NCBI RefSeq assembly: GCF_018688255.1
Contig: NZ_CP061314.1
Location: 186,001 to 250,000, forward strand
Source: Polynucleobacter corsicus
GTDB taxonomy: Bacteria > Pseudomonadota > Gammaproteobacteria > Burkholderiales > Burkholderiaceae
Length of the DNA stretch: 64,000 nt
Direction of reading: 5' to 3'
Part shown: one piece after another, positions 7,178 to 14,801 of the stretch
How the letters are laid out: each line of letters opens with the position of its first letter
How positions within the stretch are numbered: the first letter of the stretch is position 1
Translations under genes and position numbers: made by a program
Notes under the pieces: generated by a model
What the model saw: the letters and a program-made list of their open reading frames with translations, nothing else
Told to the model about the DNA's origin: nothing
Databases searched by the model: none

Positions 7178-10144
7178 ATGACATACGCCAACCCCCAGAC
7201 AGCAGGACAGACTGCCGGCACAAATAATCCGGGGATCAGCCCCTCTGAATCGATGAATCAAACCCCATCTGCTGGCTTTGTTGCTGGTGGCGTAGGTGGT
7301 GGCCAAGCTACCCAATTGTCTGATTACAAGATTATTCGCCGAAATGGCTCAGTGGTGGCATTTGAGCCATCCAAAATCGCCATTGCAGTTACAAAAGCAT
7401 TTCTAGCAGTTAATGGCGGTCAAGGCGCTGCTTCTGCTCGTGTACGTGAGCAAGTTGAGCAACTAACCCACGCAGTAGTTCGTGCTTTACTGCGTAGCCG
7501 CCCAAATGGTGGCACTTTCCATATTGAAGATATTCAAGATCAAGTGGAATTGGCCTTAATGCGCAGTGGTGAGCACAACGTTGCTCGTGCATATGTTCTT
7601 TATCGTGAAAAGCGCAATCAAGAGCGTGCTGCACAGCAGACCACTGCACAAGAAACACAAGCATCTACTCAGGCTGCTGAGCCAGGTTTAAAGGTGTTGG
7701 ACAACGGTGTTGAGAAGTTATTAGATATGGCCGCCTTGCGCACCATTATCGAAGCTGCCTGTGAAGGCCTTGGTAATAACATTGATGCAAGCCCAATCAT
7801 TACTGAAACTATCAAGAATTTGTACGATGGCGTACCAATGGCTCAGGTGTATGACTCCGCTATTTTGGCATCACGCACTTTGATTGAAAAAGATCCTGCA
7901 TACAGTCAAGTAACTGCTCGTATCTTGATGCACGTGATTCGTAAGGAAATCCTCGGTCGCGAAGTATTGCAAGGCGATATGCAGGCTGAGTACGGCAGCT
8001 ATTTTGCCAAGTACATCAATGAAGGTATTTCTGCTGAGCTCTTAGATCCACGTATGCGTGAGTTTGACTTGCCAAGATTGGCCGCCGCTTTGAATGCGAG
8101 CCGTGATTTGCAGTTCAACTACCTCGGTTTGCAAACTTTGTATGACCGTTATTTCTTGCACATTGAAGACCGCCGTATTGAAATGCCACAGGCATTTTTC
8201 ATGCGTGTTGCAATGGGCTTGTCTTTGAATGAGTTGGATCGTGAGCGTCGTGCAATCGAGTTTTATGAAATCCTTTCTACATTTGATTTCATGTCCAGTA
8301 CGCCAACCTTGTTTAACTCAGCGACTACACGTCCTCAGTTATCCAGCTGCTACCTGACAACTGTGGATGATGATCTTGATGGCATCTATGAAGCTTTGAA
8401 AGAGAATGCACTCTTGTCGAAGTTTGCTGGTGGTTTAGGTAATGACTGGACAAACGTACGCGCCTTAGGAAGTCATATCAAGGGCACTAACGGCAAGTCA
8501 CAAGGTGTGGTGCCATTCTTAAAAGTGGTGAACGATACAGCGGTTGCAGTGAACCAAGGTGGCAAGCGTAAGGGCGCAGTTTGTGCCTATTTAGAGACAT
8601 GGCACTTAGATATTGAAGAGTTCCTGGAGTTGCGTAAGAACACCGGTGATGATCGTCGCCGTACGCATGATATGAATACTTCCAACTGGATCCCTGATTT
8701 GTTCATGAAGCGCGTAATGGAGGGTGGTGAGTGGACATTGTTCTCACCTTCAAATACACCTGATCTGCATGATAAATTCGGTAAGGCTTTTGAAGAGGCG
8801 TATGTTGCCTATGAGAAAAAAGCAGACGCTGGTGAATTGAAACCATTCCGACGCATTCCTGCGCAGCAATTGTGGCGCAAGATGTTGGGTATGTTGTTTG
8901 AAACTGGCCATCCATGGATCACATTTAAAGATCCTTGCAACATTCGTAGCCCGCAACAACATGTTGGCGTAGTGCACTCTTCTAATTTGTGTACTGAGAT
9001 CACTCTGAACACAAACGAGAGCGAAATTGCGGTATGTAACTTAGGTTCTGTGAACTTGACAGCGCATATGACTACCGATGCATCTGGCAAGATGATTTTG
9101 GATCACGAGAAGCTCCAGAAAACAATTCGCACTGCGATGCGGATGTTGGATAACGTGATTGACATCAACTATTACGCTGTTGCTAAAGCGCGTAACTCTA
9201 ACTTGAAACATCGTCCAGTTGGTATGGGCATCATGGGCTTCCAGGATTGCCTGCATATGCAACGCATTCCCTACGCAAGTGAAGAGGCAGTGAAGTTTGC
9301 AGATTCTTCAATGGAGGCGGTGTGCTACTACGCTTATCAAGCATCTAATGAGTTGGCTGAAGAGCGTGGTGTCTACACTACCTATGCAGGCTCTCTATGG
9401 GATCGTGGCATCCTCCCGCAAGACTCAGTGGCCTTATTGGCAGCAGAGCGTGGCGGTTATCTTGAAGTAGACAGCTCCTCCACCATGAATTGGGATGGCT
9501 TACGTGCACGTATCAAGCAATTTGGTATGCGTAATTCCAACTGCGTTGCGATTGCACCGACAGCGACGATTTCCAATATCATTGGTGTATCAGCTTGTAT
9601 TGAGCCGACATTCCAAAACTTGTTTGTGAAATCTAACCTCTCAGGCGAGTTCACGGTAGTTAACGAGTACTTGGTTCGTGATTTGAAAGATCGCGGCCTC
9701 TGGGATGAAGTCATGATTGCGGATTTGAAGTACTTTGACGGTACCTTGTCCAAGATTGATCGTGTTCCACAAGATTTGCGTGATTTATATGCCACAGCAT
9801 TTGAAGTGGAGCCAAGCTGGTTGGTTGAAGCTGCCTCACGTCGTCAGAAGTGGATTGACCAGGCGCAGTCACTCAATATTTACATGGGTGGTGCATCTGG
9901 CAAGAAATTGGATGACACGTATAAATTGGCATGGTTGCGTGGTTTAAAGACTACCTATTACCTCCGCACAATGGCTGCAACGCACGTTGAGAAGTCTACG
10001 GTTGCAAGTGGTCAGTTAAATGCGGTATCTAGCGGTGGTGGAGTAAACGGCACAGATGCGGCATCAGCACAAGAGTTAGATGGTCCAGCCTGCACAATGC
10101 GCCCTGGAGATGCTGGATTTGAAGAATGTGAAGCATGTCAGTAA
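7178..10144 (+). CDS. nrdA: Ribonucleoside-diphosphate reductase class Ia, alpha subunit
   Basis: Large subunit that reduces ribonucleoside diphosphates to deoxy forms. The 988-residue chain begins with a low-complexity stretch (residues 1-45), then an ATP-cone (YKIIRRNGSVVAFEPSKIAIAVTKAF ... ARAYVLYREKRNQERA, about 50-150) and a second cone-like region (about 170-265). The catalytic barrel carries STPTLFNS, LSSCYLTTVDDD, GGLGNDWTNVRALGS, NLCTEITLNTNESEIAVCNLGSVNL and PTATISNIIGVSACIEP. The C-terminus ends with the redox pair CEAC that passes electrons from thioredoxin or glutaredoxin. AGGA at 7169-7172 is a good ribosome site for ATG at 7178. Followed by nrdB after 45 bases. Two cones and this length resemble Pseudomonas-type NrdA. 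Control by the two upstream NrdR boxes is likely. Confidence 0.96.
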   Translation: MTYANPQTAGQTAGTNNPGISPSESMNQTPSAGFVAGGVGGGQATQLSDYKIIRRNGSVVAFEPSKIAIAVTKAFLAVNGGQGAASARVREQVEQLTHAVVRALLRSRPNGGTFHIEDIQDQVELALMRSGEHNVARAYVLYREKRNQERAAQQTTAQETQASTQAAEPGLKVLDNGVEKLLDMAALRTIIEAACEGLGNNIDASPIITETIKNLYDGVPMAQVYDSAILASRTLIEKDPAYSQVTARILMHVIRKEILGREVLQGDMQAEYGSYFAKYINEGISAELLDPRMREFDLPRLAAALNASRDLQFNYLGLQTLYDRYFLHIEDRRIEMPQAFFMRVAMGLSLNELDRERRAIEFYEILSTFDFMSSTPTLFNSATTRPQLSSCYLTTVDDDLDGIYEALKENALLSKFAGGLGNDWTNVRALGSHIKGTNGKSQGVVPFLKVVNDTAVAVNQGGKRKGAVCAYLETWHLDIEEFLELRKNTGDDRRRTHDMNTSNWIPDLFMKRVMEGGEWTLFSPSNTPDLHDKFGKAFEEAYVAYEKKADAGELKPFRRIPAQQLWRKMLGMLFETGHPWITFKDPCNIRSPQQHVGVVHSSNLCTEITLNTNESEIAVCNLGSVNLTAHMTTDASGKMILDHEKLQKTIRTAMRMLDNVIDINYYAVAKARNSNLKHRPVGMGIMGFQDCLHMQRIPYASEEAVKFADSSMEAVCYYAYQASNELAEERGVYTTYAGSLWDRGILPQDSVALLAAERGGYLEVDSSSTMNWDGLRARIKQFGMRNSNCVAIAPTATISNIIGVSACIEPTFQNLFVKSNLSGEFTVVNEYLVRDLKDRGLWDEVMIADLKYFDGTLSKIDRVPQDLRDLYATAFEVEPSWLVEAASRRQKWIDQAQSLNIYMGGASGKKLDDTYKLAWLRGLKTTYYLRTMAATHVEKSTVASGQLNAVSSGGGVNGTDAASAQELDGPACTMRPGDAGFEECEACQ

Positions 10145-10189
10145 GCCTTTTGCTAACTGATATAAAAATATAAGAATTAGGAGAAAGTT

Positions 10190-11356
10190 ATGTTGAATTG
10201 GGAAGAAGAAGTCGCACCCGCATTGGCACCAGCCATGCTGACACCACAGCCAGTGGTAGCTGAGGTACAACGTCCGCAGCCAGACCAGGTTGCCATGACC
10301 CCACCCGCACAAGCTGTTTCTTCAGCTAGTGGCGCAGCTTTACGTGTCAATGCTGCTGATAAGCGTGTGATCAATGCCAAGACTGACGTGAATCAGCTGG
10401 TTCCATTTAAATATAAGTGGGCTTGGGAGAAATACTTAGCTGGTTGTGCAAACCATTGGATGCCACAAGAGATCAATATGAATCGCGATATCGCGCTTTG
10501 GAAGGATCCCAATGGCTTAACTGAAGATGAGCGTCGCATCATTAAGCGTAATCTTGGTTTCTTCACGACCGCGGATTCTTTAGCGGCAAACAACATTGTT
10601 TTAGGTACTTATCGCCACATTACTGCCCCAGAATGCCGTCAATATCTATTGCGTCAGGCTTTTGAGGAGGCAATTCATACTCACGCCTATCAATATATTG
10701 TGGAATCTTTGGGTTTAGATCAGAGCGAAATCTTTAATGCGTACAACGAAATCGAGTCTATTCGCGCCAAAGATCAGTTCTTAATTCCATTTATTAATGT
10801 GTTGACTGACCCTAATTTCAAAACCGGGACATTAGAAACTGATCAAATGCTGCTCAAATCATTGATCGTTTTTGCCTGCGTAATGGAAGGATTATTCTTT
10901 TATGTTGGTTTTACGCAAATACTTGCAATGGGTCGCCAAAACAAAATGACGGGTGCTGCTGAGCAGTATCAATACATCCTTCGTGATGAGTCAATGCACT
11001 GTAATTTTGGTATTGATTTAATTAATCAAATCAAGCTGGAGAACCCGCAGTTATGGACTTCTGCGTTCAAAGACGAGATCAAATCTATCTTCGAAAAAGC
11101 AGTGGAATTAGAGTACCGTTATGCAGAGGATACGATGCCTCGTGGAGTGCTCGGATTGAACGCGCCGATGTTCAAAGGTTACCTAAGATACATCTGTAAT
11201 CGCAGATGTTTGCAAATAGGACTTGACGCGATGTTCCCAAATGAAGAGAATCCATTCCCATGGATGTCAGAAATGATTGATCTGAAAAAAGAGAGAAACT
11301 TTTTTGAGACACGCGTTATTGAGTATCAAACTGGTGGTGCGCTAAGTTGGGAATAG
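10190..11356 (+). CDS. nrdB: Ribonucleoside-diphosphate reductase class Ia, beta subunit
   Basis: Small subunit holding the di-iron centre and tyrosyl radical. After an N-terminal Ala/Pro-rich extension of about 50 residues, the ferritin-like fold has all expected ligands: D129 (FFTTADS), E160 and H163 (FEEAIHTHAY), E233 (VMEGLFFYVGF), E267 and H270 (RDESMHCNF). Y167 sits four residues after H163, the spacing of the radical tyrosine in E. coli NrdB, so this is a class Ia rather than a tyrosine-less Ic type. The C-terminal tail NFFETRVIEYQTGGALSW probably docks onto NrdA. AGGAG precedes ATG at 10190. It is co-transcribed with nrdA. Confidence 0.96.
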   Translation: MLNWEEEVAPALAPAMLTPQPVVAEVQRPQPDQVAMTPPAQAVSSASGAALRVNAADKRVINAKTDVNQLVPFKYKWAWEKYLAGCANHWMPQEINMNRDIALWKDPNGLTEDERRIIKRNLGFFTTADSLAANNIVLGTYRHITAPECRQYLLRQAFEEAIHTHAYQYIVESLGLDQSEIFNAYNEIESIRAKDQFLIPFINVLTDPNFKTGTLETDQMLLKSLIVFACVMEGLFFYVGFTQILAMGRQNKMTGAAEQYQYILRDESMHCNFGIDLINQIKLENPQLWTSAFKDEIKSIFEKAVELEYRYAEDTMPRGVLGLNAPMFKGYLRYICNRRCLQIGLDAMFPNEENPFPWMSEMIDLKKERNFFETRVIEYQTGGALSWE

Positions 11357-11690
11357 GTAGTTAATTAAAAAGCGCATTGCCGGCTAAATAGGAGATTAGA
11401 CGGTTGGATAGTTTTAAAAGTCAGCAAAACCAGACTCAAATCCGAAAACCCTTGTCCAAGGGTGCCTGGTCTACTCTCTCTATTTTTTCCAGCATATTGA
11501 AGAAGCCGTTACCCTTTGGGGTCACGGCTTTTTTTCCAAGATTCATTAGCGTGCAGCACTTAGTATCAAGCCGCGCGCCGATGAATGGCTCGCTCGTCGG
11601 CTCCAATCGGTTGCAAAACCAGGCGGAAATGAATGGTCGGGTCTTCTTAATCGGTAGTTTGTACTAATCCTCACGTGAAGGAGCATTACT
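11357..11690 (+). other. Intergenic region nrdB to H1-like gene
   Basis: This 334-base stretch has no convincing gene. It holds a nested inverted repeat (ACCAG 11429-11433 with CTGGT 11466-11470, enclosing CCCTT/AAGGG at 11449-11462), a T-rich tract at 11482-11490, a strong terminator at 11503-11535, and a GC-richer stretch at 11560-11640 with no motif I recognise. AAGGAG at 11678-11683 is the ribosome site of the next gene. The promoter of the H1-like gene is presumably between 11540 and 11670 but no clear -35/-10 pair stands out. Confidence 0.6.
11503..11535 (+). terminator. Rho-independent terminator of nrdAB
   Basis: AAGCCGT (11503-11509) pairs with ACGGCTT (11524-11530), the loop can add further ACCC/GGGG-type pairs, and seven T follow the stem (counting overlap). 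This is the clear end of the nrdAB transcript, or of a small RNA between nrdB and it. Confidence 0.85.
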
Positions 11691-11999
11691 ATGGCAATCG
11701 CCAAGAAGAAAGTTGCTGCAAAGAAACCAGCTGCAAAGAAAAAAGTAGCTGCTAAGAAGCCTGCTGCTAAAAAAGCTGCTGCTAAAAAGCCTGCTGCTAA
11801 AAAAGCTGCTGCTAAAAAGCGTCCTGCTGCTAAAAAAGCTGCTGCTAAGAAGCCTGCTGCTAAAAAAGCTGCTGCTAAGAAGCCTGCTGCTAAAAAAGCT
11901 GCTGCTAAGAAGCCTGCTGCTAAAAAAGCTGCTGCTAAGAAGCCTGCTGCTAAAAAGCGTCCTGCTGCTAAGAAGCGCGTAGCTGCAAAAAAAAAGTAA
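11691..11999 (+). CDS. Histone H1-like alanine/lysine-rich DNA-binding protein (apparent C-terminal frameshift)
   Basis: A 102-residue, extremely basic protein built from KKPAAKKAAA-type decapeptides, like the H1-like nucleoid proteins of Burkholderiales and the tail of eukaryotic H1. It should bind DNA without sequence specificity and compact the nucleoid. A strong AAGGAG lies seven bases before ATG 11691. The frame ends in GCA AAA AAA AAG TAA, after a run of nine A (11987-11995). In the -1 frame the coding pattern continues without break to 12121 (KPAAKKAGKAVKKPVAKKAA ... LNPAAAWPFPTGTRP), and a terminator follows that second stop. So the functional gene probably spans 11691-12121 (about 143 residues), reached by slippage on the A run, or the run carries a one-base deletion or read error. 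Confidence 0.85.
   Translation: MAIAKKKVAAKKPAAKKKVAAKKPAAKKAAAKKPAAKKAAAKKRPAAKKAAAKKPAAKKAAAKKPAAKKAAAKKPAAKKAAAKKPAAKKRPAAKKRVAAKKK
11761..11943 (+). repeat. Tandem 30-bp repeats inside the H1-like gene
   Basis: Units begin CTGCTGCTAAAAAAGCTGCT. Two copies occupy 11761-11820 and, after three extra bases (an added arginine codon shift in the repeat pattern), four identical copies occupy 11824-11943. Each encodes a ten-residue Ala/Lys/Pro block. Exact identity at the DNA level suggests recent expansion, and copy number is likely to vary between strains or to be mis-assembled. Confidence 0.9.
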
Positions 12000-12121
12000 G
12001 TAAGCCTGCTGCGAAGAAAGCGGGCAAAGCTGTAAAAAAGCCCGTGGCTAAAAAAGCTGCAGTTTCAACTACGTTGAATCCAGCCGCTGCTTGGCCCTTC
12101 CCAACTGGCACACGCCCATAA
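11996..12121 (+). pseudogene. Out-of-frame C-terminal tail of the H1-like protein
   Basis: Read in the -1 frame from the A9 run, these bases encode V-S-K-P-A-A-K-K-A-G-K-A, then further Lys/Ala blocks, then LNPAAAWPFPTGTRP and TAA at 12119-12121. The Lys/Ala/Pro composition is the same as upstream, and the tryptophan-containing ending recalls the C-termini of Burkholderiales H1-like proteins (from memory). One more A in the run would join both parts. Marked as pseudogene tail only because it is not in the frame of the start; it may well be expressed by slippage. Confidence 0.7.
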
Positions 12122-12150
12122 GCCCTGCTTGTAGGCGGGTGAAGTTCAAA

Positions 12151-12176
12151 GGGATCTCTCACGAGATCCCTTTTTT
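12151..12176 (+). terminator. Rho-independent terminator of the H1-like gene
   Basis: GGGATCTC (12151-12158), loop TCAC, GAGATCCC (12163-12170), then TTTTTT. A perfect eight-pair stem. It lies 29 bases after the -1-frame stop, not directly after the in-frame stop, which supports the longer gene. Confidence 0.92.
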
Positions 12177-12202
12177 ATTGCTACTTCAGGTAATTATTGG
12201 CT

Positions 12203-13162
12203 TTAGAGGGCAAATCCAAACGCGGATTTGAATTGAGCAGCGATATCATCTTTGCTCATTTGGTGATTTTGTGGTCCCTGGTGGGTAATTTTGATTGAAC
12301 CCATCAAACTAGCTAATCGGCCGGTGGTTTCCCAATCCATGCCATTTTCCAATCCAAACAGCAATCCACCCCGAAATGCATCACCGCACCCAGTGGGATC
12401 AACTACTTTTGCTGCTGGTACCGGCGGAATCGCAATACATTTACCCTCAAAGTAGATATCTGCACCTTCAGCACCCTTGGTAACAATCAAAGCTTTTACT
12501 CTTTCAGCTACTTTTGCCAGGCTCAGGCCAGTTCTTTGAGAAAGCATTTCACCTTCATAGTCATTTACGGCGAGATAGCTTGCAATATCTACCAGCTCAA
12601 GGAGTTCCGGACCATTAAACATCGGTAAACCTTGGCCCGGATCAAATACAAAAGGAATCCCTGCTTCAGCTAACTGGTGACAGTGTTCCCACATCCCTTG
12701 GCGGCCATCCGGAGCAACGATTCCGAATTTGGCGGCACCTTTAGCATTCTTACTGCGCTCAGCAATCACTGCAGAAACTTGGTTGAGATGAGATTCACCC
12801 ATTGCACCCGGATGAAAAGCAGTAATTTGATTATTGGCTTGATCGGTGGTGATCATCGCTTGAGCGGTGAATGCTTGTTCAATTTGACGAATGTGCGTTG
12901 CATCAATCTTTAATTGTTTGAGGCGATCAAGATAGGGGGCTGCATCACCGCCTACGGTTGCCATGATGATGGGGTCGCCACCAAGAAGGCTCAGGTTGTA
13001 AGCAATATTGCCTGCGCAACCACCGAATTCACGACGCATTGTAGGAACGAGGAAGGCGACATTGAGGATATGAATCTGCTCTGGCAGGATTTGATCGGCA
13101 AATTTGCCTTCAAAGTTCATGATGGTGTCGTAAGCGATGGAACCGCAGATCAGGCTGGCCAT
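12203..13162 (-). CDS. PfkB-family sugar/nucleoside kinase (adenosine kinase-like)
   Basis: A 319-residue ribokinase-fold kinase. The N-terminal signature is FGGCAGNIAYNLSLLGG and the C-terminal one is DPTGCGDAFRGGLLFGL, with the anion-hole GCGD and catalytic aspartate. The family phosphorylates sugars or nucleosides; similar betaproteobacterial proteins are labelled adenosine kinase or carbohydrate kinase, and the substrate cannot be fixed from sequence alone. It lies downstream of the prmA fusion gene on the same strand after 57 bases, with a weak hairpin (AAATAGG/CCTATTT) between, so it may be a separate transcript. ATG at 13162 gives MASLICGSIAYDTI, a typical start. Confidence 0.85.
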   Translation of the reverse strand: MASLICGSIAYDTIMNFEGKFADQILPEQIHILNVAFLVPTMRREFGGCAGNIAYNLSLLGGDPIIMATVGGDAAPYLDRLKQLKIDATHIRQIEQAFTAQAMITTDQANNQITAFHPGAMGESHLNQVSAVIAERSKNAKGAAKFGIVAPDGRQGMWEHCHQLAEAGIPFVFDPGQGLPMFNGPELLELVDIASYLAVNDYEGEMLSQRTGLSLAKVAERVKALIVTKGAEGADIYFEGKCIAIPPVPAAKVVDPTGCGDAFRGGLLFGLENGMDWETTGRLASLMGSIKITHQGPQNHQMSKDDIAAQFKSAFGFAL

Positions 13163-13219
13163 AAATAATTACTTTCTAATGAAATTCAATTGGAATGAGT
13201 GTGAAATAGGATTTACTAC

Positions 13220-14767
13220 CTATTTTTCAGGGTAAAAAATTCTGACACGATAGCCCGCAGCGTTTTGCAGAAGAGAAATCGGCAATGCAGAAGAAAAGAT
13301 CTCACCAGAAGGGGCGCCTTGACGTAAAAAATCAGGATGCGATTCTTGCCAAGTGCTTGGTAACCATTCTTGCGGAGTAAATCGAATCGTTTTGATCTCA
13401 GATTCCTCTGCATCAGTGAGAGAAATTTCTAAATTCGGGAATAAAACAGGCAGTGCAAGACGATTTTGTATTTCAACTTGCAGCACAGATTGATTTGAGG
13501 CGTTTTTAAGGCCCTCTCGCGCGTTTTCAGGTGAAAGAGTAACCGAAGTTATTTTCCAAGCAGCAAAATCGCTTACAGAGCGATTTACACACCCTAGTGC
13601 GCGACACAATTGTTGATCCAACTTCTGCAAAAGAGAAAAACTCGTTGTTGCAATCGCAGAAGAGCTGCCATCAACACGCGTTGCTAATGTTGGTAGTAAA
13701 GAATTTCTAGAAAGGTGCTCGCCAACAATGATGAGCAAAAGGAAAAAAAGGCTGAGAAGGATTAACTTAAGACTTTTTTTTTGAGTCAGAGCTGAAGTAA
13801 CTCTATTTTTGTCAACTGAACTCGCTTTAGCGCCCTGCTCTGGAAGTGTGCCGTGTAAGCAGACCCAACCTTCACTCTCTTTCCAGATAGATAGGGTTAA
13901 CCATTGACTATAAGTTGCAATGACTTCCTCTGCTTGACGAGCCAGAACACCTGAGAGAACAATTTTTCCACCAGGGCGCATCTTGTTTACTAAGGCTGGC
14001 GCTAGAACTTGTAGCGGATTGGCCAAAATATTAGCCATCACGATGTCGTATTTGGTTTCTGATGCGAGTTCTGGTGCATTTTCGTTAGGCAGGACAAATC
14101 GAATGACTGTCTTGTTGATTTCCGCATTGCTACGTGCTGCAACCATCGCTTGTGGATCGATATCAGTGCCAACTACTGGCTTGCATCCCAGTTTCGCAGC
14201 GGCAATGGCCAAAATTCCAGATCCGCAACCGTAATCGAGCAAACTTTGGTTCGCAAGCATGGTGTTTTTTTCAAGCCAAAGTAAGCAAAGGTGCGTAGTA
14301 GGGTGACTGCCGGTACCAAATGCCAAGCCTGGGTCGACCGCCAAACAAATTGCGTTGGGGTCGGTGGGCGCTTCATGCCAAGAAGGTACTACCCAAATAC
14401 GCTCACCAATCTGAATCGGAGCAAATTGACTTTGGGTTAAGCGAACCCAATCTTGTTCTTCAACAATCTTTTCTTGCGGGGTTGGGAGATTGAATCCTGC
14501 TTCCTGGAGGGATGCGAGAAGCTCGGGGATAAAGTTTGCTGCATCAGAGTCATCCATTTCTGGATTGAATAGTGCAGTTACAGAAGATCGATCCCAAGCT
14601 TGAACTTCTGGTGAGAGTCCTGGCTCGCCATAGAGTGGGTTTTCATCGTAACCACCTGCGGCATCATCTTCAACAGTGACTGAGAGTGCGCCCACTTCCA
14701 GCAAAGCATCGCCTAAAGGCTCTGCAATCTCTGCTGGGACCGTGAAAATCAGTTCACGATAGGACAT
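13220..14767 (-). CDS. prmA: Fusion: ribosomal protein L11 methyltransferase PrmA + DUF3426 membrane domain
   Basis: Residues 1-308 are PrmA, which trimethylates ribosomal protein L11: the substrate-binding N-domain (MSYRELIFTVPAEIAEPLGDALLEVGALSV), FGTGSHPTTHLCL, the SAM loop LDYGCGSGILAIAA (177-190), TDIDPQA and NILANPL (256-262), ending GWVCLHGTLPE as usual. The frame then runs on for about 200 residues: a linker, one transmembrane segment (about 333-348, LKLILLSLFFLLLIIV) and a periplasm-like domain with the pattern of DUF3426 proteins. In relatives a separate DUF3426 gene, beginning with a zinc ribbon, often follows prmA. Here zinc ribbon and stop codon are both absent, so the two genes seem merged by a deletion. 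If translated as one chain the methyltransferase would be tied to the membrane. Downstream of accC by 34 bases, same operon. Confidence 0.85.
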   Translation of the reverse strand: MSYRELIFTVPAEIAEPLGDALLEVGALSVTVEDDAAGGYDENPLYGEPGLSPEVQAWDRSSVTALFNPEMDDSDAANFIPELLASLQEAGFNLPTPQEKIVEEQDWVRLTQSQFAPIQIGERIWVVPSWHEAPTDPNAICLAVDPGLAFGTGSHPTTHLCLLWLEKNTMLANQSLLDYGCGSGILAIAAAKLGCKPVVGTDIDPQAMVAARSNAEINKTVIRFVLPNENAPELASETKYDIVMANILANPLQVLAPALVNKMRPGGKIVLSGVLARQAEEVIATYSQWLTLSIWKESEGWVCLHGTLPEQGAKASSVDKNRVTSALTQKKSLKLILLSLFFLLLIIVGEHLSRNSLLPTLATRVDGSSSAIATTSFSLLQKLDQQLCRALGCVNRSVSDFAAWKITSVTLSPENAREGLKNASNQSVLQVEIQNRLALPVLFPNLEISLTDAEESEIKTIRFTPQEWLPSTWQESHPDFLRQGAPSGEIFSSALPISLLQNAAGYRVRIFYPEK

Positions 14768-14801
14768 GCTTACTCCAGATTGGCATCAGCTGATCTGCAA
14801 C

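Noticed and set aside
11404..11667. An open frame of about 87 codons between nrdB and the H1-like gene
   Set aside because: It begins at TTG without a ribosome site, runs straight through the strong nrdAB terminator, and its translation has no protein-like pattern.
11761..11943. Regular 30-base repeats that might suggest a CRISPR array
   Set aside because: The units are contiguous with no spacers and encode an in-frame Ala/Lys/Pro repeat protein.
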